Translations under genes and position numbers: made by a program
Shown here: positions 26,501 to 35,408 of the stretch, in pieces
Numbering within the stretch: position 1 is the first letter of the stretch
Layout of the letters: each line of letters starts with the position of its first letter
The notes under the pieces: generated by a model
Seen by the model: only the letters and a program-made list of their open reading frames with translations
What the model was told of the DNA's origin: nothing
The model's database searches: none
DNA from: Rufibacter roseolus
GTDB lineage: Bacteria > Bacteroidota > Bacteroidia > Cytophagales > Hymenobacteraceae
NCBI RefSeq assembly: GCF_017916365.1
Contig: NZ_JAFMSU010000002.1
Coordinates: 1-64,000 of the forward strand
DNA: 64,000 nt
Direction of reading: 5' to 3'

Positions 26501-26786
26501 GTCTTACGGATCAGGAGCGAACGGAAGCAACAACAACAACCAGTACAGCAGCTGGTGGTTGAAAGAAGTAGACTTTCTGCGGTTGAAAACGGCTGAGATT
26601 GGGTACACCATTCCCAGTGCCATCTCCGGGAAAATAGGGATAGGAAACGCCCGGGTGTATCTAAGAGGGGTGAACCTGTTGACCTTCAGTAATTTCAAAT
26701 TATGGGATCCTGAGTTGCTCACCAGAAACGGAGCAAGATACCCTAATATTTCAGTCTATTCTTTAGGCTTTAATCTCCAATTCTAA
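23547..26786 (+). CDS. SusC/RagA family TonB-linked outer-membrane transporter
   Basis: A 1079-aa TonB-dependent transporter. Order: a long signal peptide (to about VPSQA), a carboxypeptidase-D regulatory-like Ig fold (about 70-145, VKGKVTDKTGSPLIGASVSVKG), a TonB-box-like segment DEVVVVAYGTQ, a plug domain (LAGRVAGVTGVQRSGQPG through GVRGANGVILIMTKRG) and a 22-strand-type barrel to the C-terminal LGFNLQF. With the SusD protein 10 bp downstream it forms the lidded importer for oligosaccharides, here probably alpha-mannosides given the GH92, GH76 and GH125 genes that follow. An operator-like site lies upstream. Confidence 0.96.
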   Translation: MKRDLPLKFLLSSYTQKNRGLWLKVVLAGFCFVSSAVPSQAIGEKASKKNTGLAVKSRQLARAGARVDFQVKGKVTDKTGSPLIGASVSVKGTAIGATTDVNGNYSINAPSESGTLVVSYIGYLSKEIAIGGKASIDIVLDEDQTKVDEVVVVAYGTQRKISNVGAQSSVSVKELDQPVANISTMLAGRVAGVTGVQRSGQPGYDGADIWIRGIASLSGSSAPLVLVDGVERSMNNIDPQDVESFTILKDASATAVYGVRGANGVILIMTKRGEEGKPRVTFDYNQGITQFTKVPKLIGGVDYMNLTNEAIYTRREPGGSIPTPKYSQEFIDKTASGEDPFVYPDVNWLDEVFERSGKNRNANLNVSGGSPQAKYYVSLGYYDETGLFNTDAIAQYNATTRFTRYNVTSNVTLDLTKTTKVDLGIQGYIATGNYPAENAATIYSSALEISPVEYPVMYPGGFVPGRTSNGGSRNPYADAALRGYQNENKNQLFSNLRLTQKLDQVTEGLSATAMFSFDAFNQHFIRRSKREDTWIVDPVNPRNPDGTLNLGTAPTFSGQNFLSYDRMNGGNRRFYMEGALNYDRAFGKHRISGLVLGNRSDYSDAFAGNFTESIPFRTEGIASRATYSFDDRYFAEVNIGYNGSENFDPANRYGFFPAFGLGWVISNEKFFEPLSNTINFLKLRYTDGKVGSDSGAGRFAFLGNVTDNNVRGYTFGRNRAGIGGIIEQTYGVAVTWVEARKQDIGIEINAFNSSLGIIFDVFKDRREGAFVARGDVPAYVGLTSIPSGNLGIVENKGFDGSINYDKNIGDFSMGFRGTFSYNRNKIIENDQPAQLYPWLERRGAPLLANWGYTALGLYSFEDDVNKDGFITPEDGDQYPVQFGRVQPGDIRYKDLNGDGRIDANDISKIGQGDVPALTYGFGTSLGYKGLDISLFFQGQAEADIVLEGRSIRAFSGDGGGENLYEIALDRWTEENPNPNAFYPRLSYGSGANGSNNNNQYSSWWLKEVDFLRLKTAEIGYTIPSAISGKIGIGNARVYLRGVNLLTFSNFKLWDPELLTRNGARYPNISVYSLGFNLQF

Positions 26787-26796
26787 TTTTCTGAAA

Positions 26797-28620
26797 ATGA
26801 AAAAGATAAAATCGATCATACTTGTAGGCTTGCTTACAAGCCTGAACTTCTCCTGCAACGACGATTTCCTGGACCAGGTGCCCGACGACCGGTTGACGCT
26901 GGAATCTACTTTTAAGAATAGAAACACCGTAGAACAATACCTGGCGAATGTGTACTCCCAGATTCCGGATGATGTAAGCCAAAGAGGGTTAGGCGGGGAT
27001 GGAAACGTGGGGCCTTGGCTCGCGGCCTCTGACGAGGCAGAGTACGTTTGGGGCTTCGTGGGAAGTAACTCAGTGAACATTGGTGCCTGGGACCCTACCT
27101 CAGGATTTGTGAACTCCATTTGGTCAAACTTCTACCGGGGAATCAGAAGGGCTAACGTGTTCATTGAGAACGTGGACCAGTGTACTGACTGTGGCGCTGA
27201 TGGAGCGCTGGTGAAGCGCTACAAAGCGGAGGCCCGGGCTTTAAGAGGGTTGTACTACTACTATTTGATGCGCTTATATGGTCCGGTAGTTCTGGTGGGC
27301 AATGAGTCCATTCCGGTAGACGCTCCCGCTGACCAACTAAAGCTTCCAAGAAACACCTATGATGAATGCGTAGCCTATGTGCTTGCAGAACTCAACGCGG
27401 CTGCCGCTGATCTTCCGGCAGTAGCAACAGAACAGAACTACGGCCGCATGACCAGGTCATACGTGCAAGCCATCAAGGCGCAGGTGTTGTTACATGCAGC
27501 CAGCCCCTTGTTCAACGGAAATGCAGACTATGCTTCTCTGGTTGGCAAAGACGGAAAACAGCTCATCAACCAACAATATGACGTCAATAAGTGGAAATTA
27601 GCCGCTGATGCTGCCAAATCCTTTATTGATGAATTCGTGCCGGGCACTTTTGACTTGTACCGGAAGAACAATGCGCAAGGTCAGTTTGATCCTTATCTCT
27701 CCACCCGTGATGTTTTCCTGGATGAGTGGAACAAGGAAGTCATCTTCGCCAGGGTAGACGCGGGTATTAACCCCAGACAGTATGAAATGACTCCTTTCCA
27801 TGCCGGGGCGCAGGCAGAAGCAAAAGGGAGTGGCGGTCTAGGGGCCACCCAGCACATTGTGGATGCCTATTTCACGGCAAACGGAAGATCCATTAACGAT
27901 CCAAAGTCGGGGTATATGGCCACAGGGTTTACCAGCTTCAAGGCGCCCAATGACACAGAGGCCAGACAGGTTTTCAACCAATGGGTAAACAGAGAGCCCC
28001 GGTTCTATGTGGGCATCACCTATGACAACAGCTTGTGGCTGAATCAGAACACCGGCAACATTGTCACCAGAACCTGGTTCAACGGCAACTCCGGTAAAAA
28101 CTCAGGGGCCGGAAATGACTACACGCCCACTGGCTACATTGTGAGAAAGAACATGAGTCTTGGCGACTGGCGCAACGGTGGCAGATCCTATGTTATGATG
28201 CGGCTGGCCGAAATCTACCTGAACTATGCCGAGGCCCTGAATGAATACAGCCCAGGTCATCCGGACATTCTTACTTATGTCAATCTTATCAGAAATCGGG
28301 CAGGAATACCGGAATATGGTTCGGCAGAATTAGAGGCCCCAACTGGTCAGGCTGCGGTAAGAGAAGCCATCTGGAAAGAGCGTAGGGTGGAGCTTGCCTT
28401 TGAGAACGTGCGCTACTTTGACGCTAGGAGATGGAAAATTGCGGAGACAGCCTTCAATGGACCAACCTTCGCCCTGGATATCTCTGCCCCGGATATCAAC
28501 AACTTCTACAACAAGGTGCCTTTTGAGACCAGGGTGTTCACCAAGCGGCATTATCTGTGGCCAATTCCTCAAAATGAAATGAACATTAACCAGTTACTGG
28601 TGCAAAATACGGGTTGGTAA
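26797..28620 (+). CDS. SusD/RagB family glycan-binding outer-membrane lipoprotein
   Basis: A 607-aa lipoprotein (lipobox LNFSC, Cys20) that forms the binding lid of the SusC transporter. The N-terminus FLDQVPDDRLTLESTFKN is typical. The TPR-like helices include RALRGLYYYYLMRLYGPVVLV, and the C-terminal region has MRLAEIYLNYAEALNE, AIWKERRVELAFENVRYFDARRW and the ending YLWPIPQNEMNIN. Complete, ten bases after susC. The aromatic sugar-binding residues cannot be chosen without a structure. Confidence 0.96.
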   Translation: MKKIKSIILVGLLTSLNFSCNDDFLDQVPDDRLTLESTFKNRNTVEQYLANVYSQIPDDVSQRGLGGDGNVGPWLAASDEAEYVWGFVGSNSVNIGAWDPTSGFVNSIWSNFYRGIRRANVFIENVDQCTDCGADGALVKRYKAEARALRGLYYYYLMRLYGPVVLVGNESIPVDAPADQLKLPRNTYDECVAYVLAELNAAAADLPAVATEQNYGRMTRSYVQAIKAQVLLHAASPLFNGNADYASLVGKDGKQLINQQYDVNKWKLAADAAKSFIDEFVPGTFDLYRKNNAQGQFDPYLSTRDVFLDEWNKEVIFARVDAGINPRQYEMTPFHAGAQAEAKGSGGLGATQHIVDAYFTANGRSINDPKSGYMATGFTSFKAPNDTEARQVFNQWVNREPRFYVGITYDNSLWLNQNTGNIVTRTWFNGNSGKNSGAGNDYTPTGYIVRKNMSLGDWRNGGRSYVMMRLAEIYLNYAEALNEYSPGHPDILTYVNLIRNRAGIPEYGSAELEAPTGQAAVREAIWKERRVELAFENVRYFDARRWKIAETAFNGPTFALDISAPDINNFYNKVPFETRVFTKRHYLWPIPQNEMNINQLLVQNTGW

Positions 28621-28632
28621 GGGTTGGGCTAA

Positions 28633-28655
28633 GTTCAGGGAAAGACTTCCTGAAC
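28633..28655 (+). promoter_or_regulatory. hairpin between susD and the downstream surface-protein gene
   Basis: GTTCAGG (28633-28639), 9-base loop, CCTGAAC, with an outer GCTAAG/CTTAGC pair. No T-tract follows, so it may attenuate or stabilise mRNA ends rather than terminate, letting susCD be expressed above the genes that follow. Confidence 0.35.
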
Positions 28656-28732
28656 CTGGACTTAGCTCTCCATTGAACCACAGGGTTTTATAAGCATCTT
28701 CAGATTTTCCATATATCCTTAAAAAATCATAT

Positions 28733-31700
28733 ATGAAACAACTACTACAATTTGTGAGGGTGGTCTTTTGTGCGCTGATTTTCTTTAGCGTCATAAACGA
28801 AGCCGCCGCACAGGATGATCTTACGTCAAAAGGAGGGGTACTCACGGTATTCAAGGAGAATGACTCTGGGGCAAGTTCCCGGGAAGGTTCTCCCAAAGTG
28901 ATTGACAATAACCCCGACACCAAATTCCTGTCCCATTTTGAAAACATGCAATGGCTGAGGTTCGAGCTCACTGAGCCGGCGGTGGTGGGAACCTATACCC
29001 TTGTCTCGGCAGACGATGACCCCAACCGTGATCCCAAAGACTGGAAATTTGAAGGCTCCAACAATGGGACAACCTGGGTTGAACTTGACGCCCGTACCGG
29101 AGAAATGTTCCCTGAGCGGTTTCTCACCCAAACCTATTCTGTGAACAACTCTACGGCCTATAAGTACTACCGCCTGAATATATCCGCCATCAAGGCGAAC
29201 AACACCTTTCAGTTGGCAGAGTGGCGTCTGTTTGAAGCGGCTTCCACCCCTGATATCACCGAAAGAGGAGGCGTGTTGACGGTGTTCAAAGAAAACGATG
29301 GAGGCCAGAATGCGGGAGAAGGTTCGCCCAAAGTGATTGACAATGATCCTAACACCAAGTTTTTGTCAAATTTTCCGGGTTCTCAGTGGATCCAACTCCA
29401 ACTTACTGCTCCGGCCATTGCCGGCACCTACACGTTGGTATCGGCAAATGACGCGCCAGACCGTGACCCGAAGGACTGGAGAATAGAGGGATCAAACAAT
29501 GGAACCGACTGGACTGTGCTGGATACCCGTACCGGAGAGATGTTCTCTGAACGCTTCCAGACCAAGACGTACACCCTTACCAATTCCACCGCTTATACCT
29601 ACTACCGCTTCTTCATTAGTGCCCTCAAGAATGGTGGCACCTTCCAGTTGGCAGAATGGCGGCTCTTTGAAGGGGTTCCTCCTTTGGCTCCGTCTGCGTT
29701 AAGTGGCTTTTCTACGGCTGGTGACGAAGTGTATCTTACCTGGACAGACAATGCCGGCACCGAAACCAGCTTTGAACTGCAGCGGTCCACTGACGGAACT
29801 ACTTTTACCAAGGTGGCTGATTTAGCAGCCAACACCACCACTTACTATGACAAAGGCTTAAACCGGGCAACCCGTTATTTCTACCGGGTAAGAGCTGTAG
29901 GGGCTTACGGTCCTTCGGGGTTTTCCCCTGTGAAGAATATCACCACCTTGAACTACAGCGGTGCTTTGGTAGACATCACGGATAACGGCGGAACCCTTAC
30001 CGTTTCCAAGGATAATGACAATAACCCCAATGAGAACTCCCCTAAGCTGATTGACAACAACCTGGAGAGTAAATTCCTGGAAGCGCCCAACAGAACGTTG
30101 TGGGTGCAGTATGAGTCAACCTCCCCAACTGATATAGTGACCAAATACACCATTGTTTCGGCCAACGATGCCCCGGAGCGTGATCCCAAAGACTGGACCC
30201 TGCAAGGATCAAACAACGGAACCGACTGGACTATTCTGGATACCAGAAGAAACCAGCGCTTCACTTCCAGATTCCAGCACAGGGTTTTCTCTTTTGAGAA
30301 CAACACTGCCTTTAAATACTACAAGCTGGACATTACGGTGAACAACGGTTCCAGTGATGCCATCCAGATGACGGAGCTGATGATTTGGGGGATCCCCCAG
30401 AATGTACCGGCTGTGCCAGGCAACGTTCGATTGACCAACATCACCGAGAGTGCCATCACCATCAACTGGAATGATGTGGCGAACGAAAACGGGTACGAAG
30501 TGTGGCGTTCTACAGATGGAACTGCCTTCTCTAAGCTGAAAGAGGTAGAGGCCGGCGTCACCAATCATACAGATACCAATTTAGGGGTGCTTGCCACGTA
30601 CTATTACAAAGTGTTGGCAAAAGGAGCAACTTACGCTTCAATCTTTTCCCCGGTGGTGAGTGGGACCACCCTGTATGATGAAAGACTGCCTCTGCCGGCC
30701 CAAAACCTGGTGGCAACCACCTTGTCAGAAAATCAGGTGAAATTAGACTGGACAGATAGGGCAGAAAACGAAACCGGTTTCCAGATTGAGCGGTCTACAA
30801 ATGGTACCTCTTATACTTTGCTCCAAACGCTTGCCGCAAACGTAACCACTTTCACTGACGAAGGACTCAAGTTAGCCACCCGTTATTACTACAGAATCAG
30901 GCCTTTCAACGAGTACAGCCAGACCTCAGGAATTAGCGCGCCTTACTCTGCCGTGGCCCAAACCATTACCAACGGCTCTAACCAGGCGCCTTCTATGGCA
31001 GCCATCGCGGATCAAAAAAGCTGCAACGTGATAGACGCTTATACCATTCCTTTAGAGGGAATCACCGCAGGGCCTGAAGCTGGACAACAAGTCAACCTGT
31101 TGGTTTCCACCAACCGGAGCGCCCTCTTCAGCGATTTATCGGTGAGCACCGTGGAGAACGGCAAGGCTACCCTTACCTACAAACTGGTGGAAGGCCAGAC
31201 GGGCGATGCTACCGTGACTGTGACCGTGAAAGATGACGGGGGGACCTTGAACGATGGTACCGATACCTTCACCAGAACCTTCAAGATCACTTCCTATGAA
31301 CTGAACATGAGCGTGGCTGCTGACCGGAATGGGAAAGTACCCAGAGGGGAGACCATCCAGTTGACGGTGACCGGCGAAGAAGGCTACACCTATACCTGGG
31401 CCAACGGTCCGGGCATCATCAGTGGTCAGAACAGCAATAAGCTGTTAATCAAACCAACCCAAGGATATGTCTATAAAGTGACTGCCAGCACCGCCGAAGG
31501 CTGTACCAAAGAGGCTGAATTCACTGTGCAGGTTGAAGGGGGAGTTGGTTTGCAGGCCAATAACATCCTCACGCCAAATGGAGATGGTAAAAACGATGTC
31601 TGGGTGATCTGGAACATCAATACTTACCCAGGCAGCAAACTGAAGGTATTTGATACCGCCGGAAGGGTGGTGTACGAAAAAGAGAACTATGCCAATGACT

Positions 31701-31813
31701 GGAACGGAACATACCAGGGCTCACCGCTGGCACAAGGCGTGTATTACTATGTGATTGACTTAGGTTCCGGTATTTCTTCCGCCAAAGGAGCCCTCACCAT
31801 TATCCGTGATTAA
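28733..31813 (+). CDS. T9SS type-B surface protein with three discoidin-like repeats and FN3 domains
   Basis: Secreted protein of 1026 aa, probably the glycan-binding surface protein of the PUL. After the signal peptide (to AAAQ) come two adjacent discoidin (F5/8 C)-like repeats (about 30-170 and 174-315), an FN3 domain, a third discoidin-like repeat (about 410-555), two more FN3 domains, an Ig/cadherin-like part and a PKD-like part. The repeats share GVLTVFKEND, SPKVIDN, DPKDW and SNNGT. The last 90 residues, from NILTPNGDGKNDVW, are a gliding-motility-associated (CHU_C) type-B T9SS sorting domain. It stands where SusE/SusF proteins normally sit and is followed 15 bp later by a PorP/SprF gene, the usual partner for type-B substrates. 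No catalytic domain is visible. Confidence 0.88.
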   Translation: MKQLLQFVRVVFCALIFFSVINEAAAQDDLTSKGGVLTVFKENDSGASSREGSPKVIDNNPDTKFLSHFENMQWLRFELTEPAVVGTYTLVSADDDPNRDPKDWKFEGSNNGTTWVELDARTGEMFPERFLTQTYSVNNSTAYKYYRLNISAIKANNTFQLAEWRLFEAASTPDITERGGVLTVFKENDGGQNAGEGSPKVIDNDPNTKFLSNFPGSQWIQLQLTAPAIAGTYTLVSANDAPDRDPKDWRIEGSNNGTDWTVLDTRTGEMFSERFQTKTYTLTNSTAYTYYRFFISALKNGGTFQLAEWRLFEGVPPLAPSALSGFSTAGDEVYLTWTDNAGTETSFELQRSTDGTTFTKVADLAANTTTYYDKGLNRATRYFYRVRAVGAYGPSGFSPVKNITTLNYSGALVDITDNGGTLTVSKDNDNNPNENSPKLIDNNLESKFLEAPNRTLWVQYESTSPTDIVTKYTIVSANDAPERDPKDWTLQGSNNGTDWTILDTRRNQRFTSRFQHRVFSFENNTAFKYYKLDITVNNGSSDAIQMTELMIWGIPQNVPAVPGNVRLTNITESAITINWNDVANENGYEVWRSTDGTAFSKLKEVEAGVTNHTDTNLGVLATYYYKVLAKGATYASIFSPVVSGTTLYDERLPLPAQNLVATTLSENQVKLDWTDRAENETGFQIERSTNGTSYTLLQTLAANVTTFTDEGLKLATRYYYRIRPFNEYSQTSGISAPYSAVAQTITNGSNQAPSMAAIADQKSCNVIDAYTIPLEGITAGPEAGQQVNLLVSTNRSALFSDLSVSTVENGKATLTYKLVEGQTGDATVTVTVKDDGGTLNDGTDTFTRTFKITSYELNMSVAADRNGKVPRGETIQLTVTGEEGYTYTWANGPGIISGQNSNKLLIKPTQGYVYKVTASTAEGCTKEAEFTVQVEGGVGLQANNILTPNGDGKNDVWVIWNINTYPGSKLKVFDTAGRVVYEKENYANDWNGTYQGSPLAQGVYYYVIDLGSGISSAKGALTIIRD

Positions 31814-31828
31814 AAAACAGAAAGCCAT

Positions 31829-32749
31829 ATGAAAAAGCTATATAACCTAAAAAAGGGATTGCCTTTCTTTCTTCTTCTCTTCTGCTGCCTGGCGCTGGTA
31901 GAGGAAGGTGCGGCTCAGATCAACCCCTTGAGAGCGATTTACTTTCAGAATCAGTACTTGGCTAATCCGGCCATGGCTGGGGTAACCGGAGGGCTTAGGG
32001 TAAACCTCCATTACCGCAACCAGTGGGGGAGCATCTCAGATGCTCCCACCACGGAGGCCATCACCGCTGAGTACGGCCTTGGAAACAGAGTAGGCTTGGG
32101 GGTGAACCTGGGGCAGACCAGTGAAGGATTGATCAAAAGATCCAGGGCCATGGCAACGTATTCTTACCACCTGCCCCTGAACCAGGGCACCCGCCAATTG
32201 CATTTCGGGTTATCTGCGGGCGTGGTGAATGAGCAGCTTGACATGGACGAGATGGTAGGGGACGTGGATGACCAAACCGTGGCCCGGTTCAACGACCAGG
32301 GTCCCTATGTGGAGGGGGAAGTTGGGGTCGCCTACACCGATTCCAAACTCACGATTCAGGGCTCTTTTCCCAATATCAGGGCTTTTCTGGACAAGAGTCT
32401 CAATGAGAACAACACCGTGAACCGCTCTACCTACTTTGCCGCCGCCAGCTATAAAGTTACCCTTGGCTCAGGGGTTGGGGTAGAACCCAAAGTGGTGTAT
32501 CGGGGAGTGAAAGGATTTGATGACCTCCTGGATGCCGGTGCCAACCTGTCGTTCATGGACAACCAGTTCAATGTGTTTGGGATGTACCACAGCTCAAAGA
32601 ACGTGACCTTTGGCTTTGGGGCTGATGTGAAAAGAAGACTGGCCCTTACCGGAATGTACACCACCGGCTCATCGGCCTTGAACAGCCTTACCGGCATGAA
32701 AGGAAGCTTTGAACTTGGGCTCAGAGCCTCTCTCTGGAACGTGCAATAA
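31829..32749 (+). CDS. PorP/SprF family T9SS membrane protein
   Basis: A 306-aa outer-membrane barrel-type protein: signal peptide (to GAAQ) and the family opening INPLRAIYFQNQYLANPAMAGVTGGLRVNLHYRNQW, then alternating strands such as GVEPKVVYRG. PorP/SprF proteins are needed for secretion or surface attachment of specific type-B T9SS cargo, and genes for cargo and SprF are usually adjacent. Here the cargo is the discoidin/FN3 protein encoded just upstream. The rest of the T9SS machinery is not in this window. Confidence 0.93.
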   Translation: MKKLYNLKKGLPFFLLLFCCLALVEEGAAQINPLRAIYFQNQYLANPAMAGVTGGLRVNLHYRNQWGSISDAPTTEAITAEYGLGNRVGLGVNLGQTSEGLIKRSRAMATYSYHLPLNQGTRQLHFGLSAGVVNEQLDMDEMVGDVDDQTVARFNDQGPYVEGEVGVAYTDSKLTIQGSFPNIRAFLDKSLNENNTVNRSTYFAAASYKVTLGSGVGVEPKVVYRGVKGFDDLLDAGANLSFMDNQFNVFGMYHSSKNVTFGFGADVKRRLALTGMYTTGSSALNSLTGMKGSFELGLRASLWNVQ

Positions 32750-32768
32750 AATTGCTATATTGGGTTCT

Positions 32769-32780
32769 TAAAACGTTTTA
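32769..32780. promoter_or_regulatory. LacI-type operator upstream of first GH92 gene
   Basis: TAAAACGTTTTA, a perfect 12-bp palindrome with central CpG, followed by GC. It lies 133 bp before the GH92 start and is identical to the site at 37159-37170. Confidence 0.72.
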
Positions 32781-32786
32781 GCATTG

Positions 32787-32873
32787 ATTTGTAGAAAACC
32801 GCCTCAAAACGCCTGTCCGCCAGGGTTACTGGATGGATAGGATTTCTAACTTGCAGGTAGGTTTTCTACAAAT
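32787..32873. promoter_or_regulatory. 14-bp inverted repeat in the GH92 leader
   Basis: ATTTGTAGAAAACC (32787-32800) and its exact complement (32860-32873) enclose 59 bases. It starts six bases after the operator and ends 40 bp before the GH92 ATG. It could be a leader RNA structure, a terminator remnant of the sprF unit, or a protein site. No T-run follows. Confidence 0.4.
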
Positions 32874-32912
32874 TCTCAAATCGCCCTCTGGCACCATAAA
32901 AGCTTCTTATAA

Positions 32913-35225
32913 ATGAAAAAACTCTTCATTTGGATTCTGGCAAGCGTACCGTTCTTCTCTTCCGCTCAGGTCTCTAAAAAAACTGAAGTATCTCCTGTGG
33001 ATCTGGTGAACCCCCTGATGGGCACCGATTCCAAGCCTGAACTCTCCAACGGGAATACCTACCCGGCGGTGGCTGTGCCCTGGGGCATGAACCTATGGAC
33101 GCCCCAGACGGGTACCATGGGCAACGGTTGGGCCTACACCTACGCCGCCGACAAAATCCGGGGCTTCAAGCAGACGCACCAGCCGTCGCCCTGGATGAAT
33201 GACTACGGCCAGTTCGTGATCATGCCGGTGACCGGAAAGATGAAGTTCGATCAGGATGGGCGCGCCAGCTGGTACTCCCACAAGTCTGAGACGGCCAAGC
33301 CTTACTACTACGGCGTCTACCTGGCTGATCATGACGTGACCGCCGAACTCACCCCCACCGAGCGTGCCGCCCAGTTCCGCTTCACCTATCCCAAATCTGA
33401 CAGCTCTTTCATCGTGATAGATGCGCTGGACAAAGGCTCGTACGTGAAGGTGCTGCCCAAAGAGCGGAAGATTGTGGGGTACACCACCAAATACGCCCGC
33501 GGCCCGCTGAAGGAGTTCAAGAACCACTTCGTCATCTACGTTGACAAACCTATTATTCTGGCCCGTACTTTCCGCGGCAAGACGCTGACTGGCAGAGATT
33601 CCCTGGAACTGACCTCCAACCATTCGGGGGCGGTGATCGGGTTCAAGACGGCCAAAGGCGAAAAGGTGAACCTGAAAGTGGCTTCTTCTTTCATCAGCCA
33701 GGAGCAGGCCGAGCTGAACCTGAGCCGCGAGCTGGCGCAGGACAACTTCGATGCGACCATGGCCAAAGCCCGGGAGCGCTGGGAGAAGACCCTGGGCCGT
33801 ATCAAGGTGGAGGGTGGTACCGAGGAACAGCAACGCACCTTCTACTCCTGCTTGTATCGCACGCTGTTCTTCCCTCACAAGATGTATGAGCTGAACGCCG
33901 CGAACAAGGCAGTGCACTACAGCCCCTACACCGGCAAGGTGCACGACGGTTACCGCTTCGCCGGAACCGGTTTCTGGGACACGTTCCGGGCCTTGTATCC
34001 TTTCCTGAACCTCATGTACCCCGCCATCAACAAGGAGATGCAGGAGGGCCTGATCAACGACTACAAGGAGGGTGGCTGGCTGCCCGAGTGGTCCAGCCCG
34101 GGTTACTCAGACATCATGATCGGGAACAACTCGGCCTCGGTAGTGGCGGATGCTTACATGAAAGGTTTGCGTGGCTATGACATTGAGAAACTCTACGAGG
34201 CGCTGGTGCACGGGGCCAATAACGAAGGCCCAATTACCGCCATCGGCCGCAAGGGCGTGGAGTATTACAACAAGCTGGGTTACGTGCCCTACGATGTGAA
34301 CATCAACGAGAACGCCGCCCGCACCCTGGAGTATGCTTATGACGACTTTGCCATCTACCAACTGGCCAAAGCCCTGAAGAGACCAGAGGCCGAGATTGAC
34401 CTCTATGCCAAGCGCAGCCAGAACTACCGCAACCTCTATGACCCGGCTACTGGCCTGATGCGCGGCAAGAACAAGGACGGCAAGTTCCAGGCTCCGTTCA
34501 ACCCCTTCAAGTGGGGCGACGCCTTCACCGAGGGTAATAGCTGGCACTATTCCTGGAGCGTGTTCCATGACGTGCAGGGCCTCATTGACCTGATGGGAGG
34601 CAAGCAGAACTTTGTGAAGAAGCTGGACTCAGTGTTCACCCTACCGCCGGTGTTCGATGACTCCTACTACGGCGGCGTGATCCACGAGATCCGCGAGATG
34701 CAGATCGCTAACATGGGCCAGTACGCACACGGCAACCAGCCCATCCAGCACATGACCTACCTTTACAACTTCGCTGGGGAGCCCTGGAAAACCCAGTACT
34801 GGGCACGCGAGACCATGAACCGCATGTACAAGCCCACGCCAGACGGCTACTGCGGCGACGAAGACAACGGCCAGACCTCGGCCTGGTACGTGTTCTCAGC
34901 CATGGGCTTCTACCCGGTTTGTCCCGGCACCGACCAGTACGTGCTCGGCGCGCCGCTCTTCCCCAAGATGACCCTGGAGCTGGAGAACGGCAAGAAGGTG
35001 GAGATTGAGGCCCCGGCCAACTCTGCGCAGAATCTGTACGTGCAAGACCTGAAATTAAACGGCAAGAAGCACGAGAAAAACTGGGTGGGTCACTTCGAGT
35101 TGATGAAAGGCGCCAAACTGCTCTTCGACATGGCTGACAAACCCAACACCAAACGTGGAACCGAGGAAAGCGCCCTGCCTTTCTCATTCTCTAAACCACA
35201 GTACGTGACCCAGAACGGGGAATAG
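32913..35225 (+). CDS. GH92 family exo-alpha-mannosidase
   Basis: A 770-aa periplasmic or surface glycosidase with a signal peptide (to SSA-QV). The N-terminal beta-sandwich (VNPLMGTDSKPELSNGNTYPAV) is followed by a six-hairpin-toroid-like catalytic domain. Glu540 (FTEGNSW) fits the family's general acid. Asp649 and Asp651 (GDEDNGQ) fit the paired general-base aspartates, and the 109/111 spacing matches what I recall for the characterised enzyme BT3990. GH92 enzymes are calcium-dependent inverting alpha-mannosidases, mostly cutting alpha-1,2 or alpha-1,3 mannose from yeast mannan or N-glycans; linkage cannot be fixed here. An operator palindrome lies upstream. Confidence 0.95.
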   Translation: MKKLFIWILASVPFFSSAQVSKKTEVSPVDLVNPLMGTDSKPELSNGNTYPAVAVPWGMNLWTPQTGTMGNGWAYTYAADKIRGFKQTHQPSPWMNDYGQFVIMPVTGKMKFDQDGRASWYSHKSETAKPYYYGVYLADHDVTAELTPTERAAQFRFTYPKSDSSFIVIDALDKGSYVKVLPKERKIVGYTTKYARGPLKEFKNHFVIYVDKPIILARTFRGKTLTGRDSLELTSNHSGAVIGFKTAKGEKVNLKVASSFISQEQAELNLSRELAQDNFDATMAKARERWEKTLGRIKVEGGTEEQQRTFYSCLYRTLFFPHKMYELNAANKAVHYSPYTGKVHDGYRFAGTGFWDTFRALYPFLNLMYPAINKEMQEGLINDYKEGGWLPEWSSPGYSDIMIGNNSASVVADAYMKGLRGYDIEKLYEALVHGANNEGPITAIGRKGVEYYNKLGYVPYDVNINENAARTLEYAYDDFAIYQLAKALKRPEAEIDLYAKRSQNYRNLYDPATGLMRGKNKDGKFQAPFNPFKWGDAFTEGNSWHYSWSVFHDVQGLIDLMGGKQNFVKKLDSVFTLPPVFDDSYYGGVIHEIREMQIANMGQYAHGNQPIQHMTYLYNFAGEPWKTQYWARETMNRMYKPTPDGYCGDEDNGQTSAWYVFSAMGFYPVCPGTDQYVLGAPLFPKMTLELENGKKVEIEAPANSAQNLYVQDLKLNGKKHEKNWVGHFELMKGAKLLFDMADKPNTKRGTEESALPFSFSKPQYVTQNGE

Positions 35226-35408
35226 ACTGGAAGAGAAGCAACCCTAAGAAGTAAATCAATCCTCTGGTGAGCGGGGTTCAGTATCCCTGCTCATGAGAGG
35301 GTTGATCAGGAAGTCCAAAATTTAGCAGAAGGAAATAGTTTAAGTAAGGCAAAGCACAGGTCTTGGTTAACCTGCGCGGGGCTTTCACCAGGTTCAAAAT
35401 CATATTTT

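Noticed and set aside
33093-33944. Long minus-strand frames opposite GH92, GH76, GH125 and other PUL genes (for example 33093-33944, 38085-39458, 39703-40809, 46913-48154)
   Set aside because: They mirror GC-rich third positions of strongly supported plus-strand genes, give His/Val/Gly-rich proteins without recognisable domains, and have no plausible starts.
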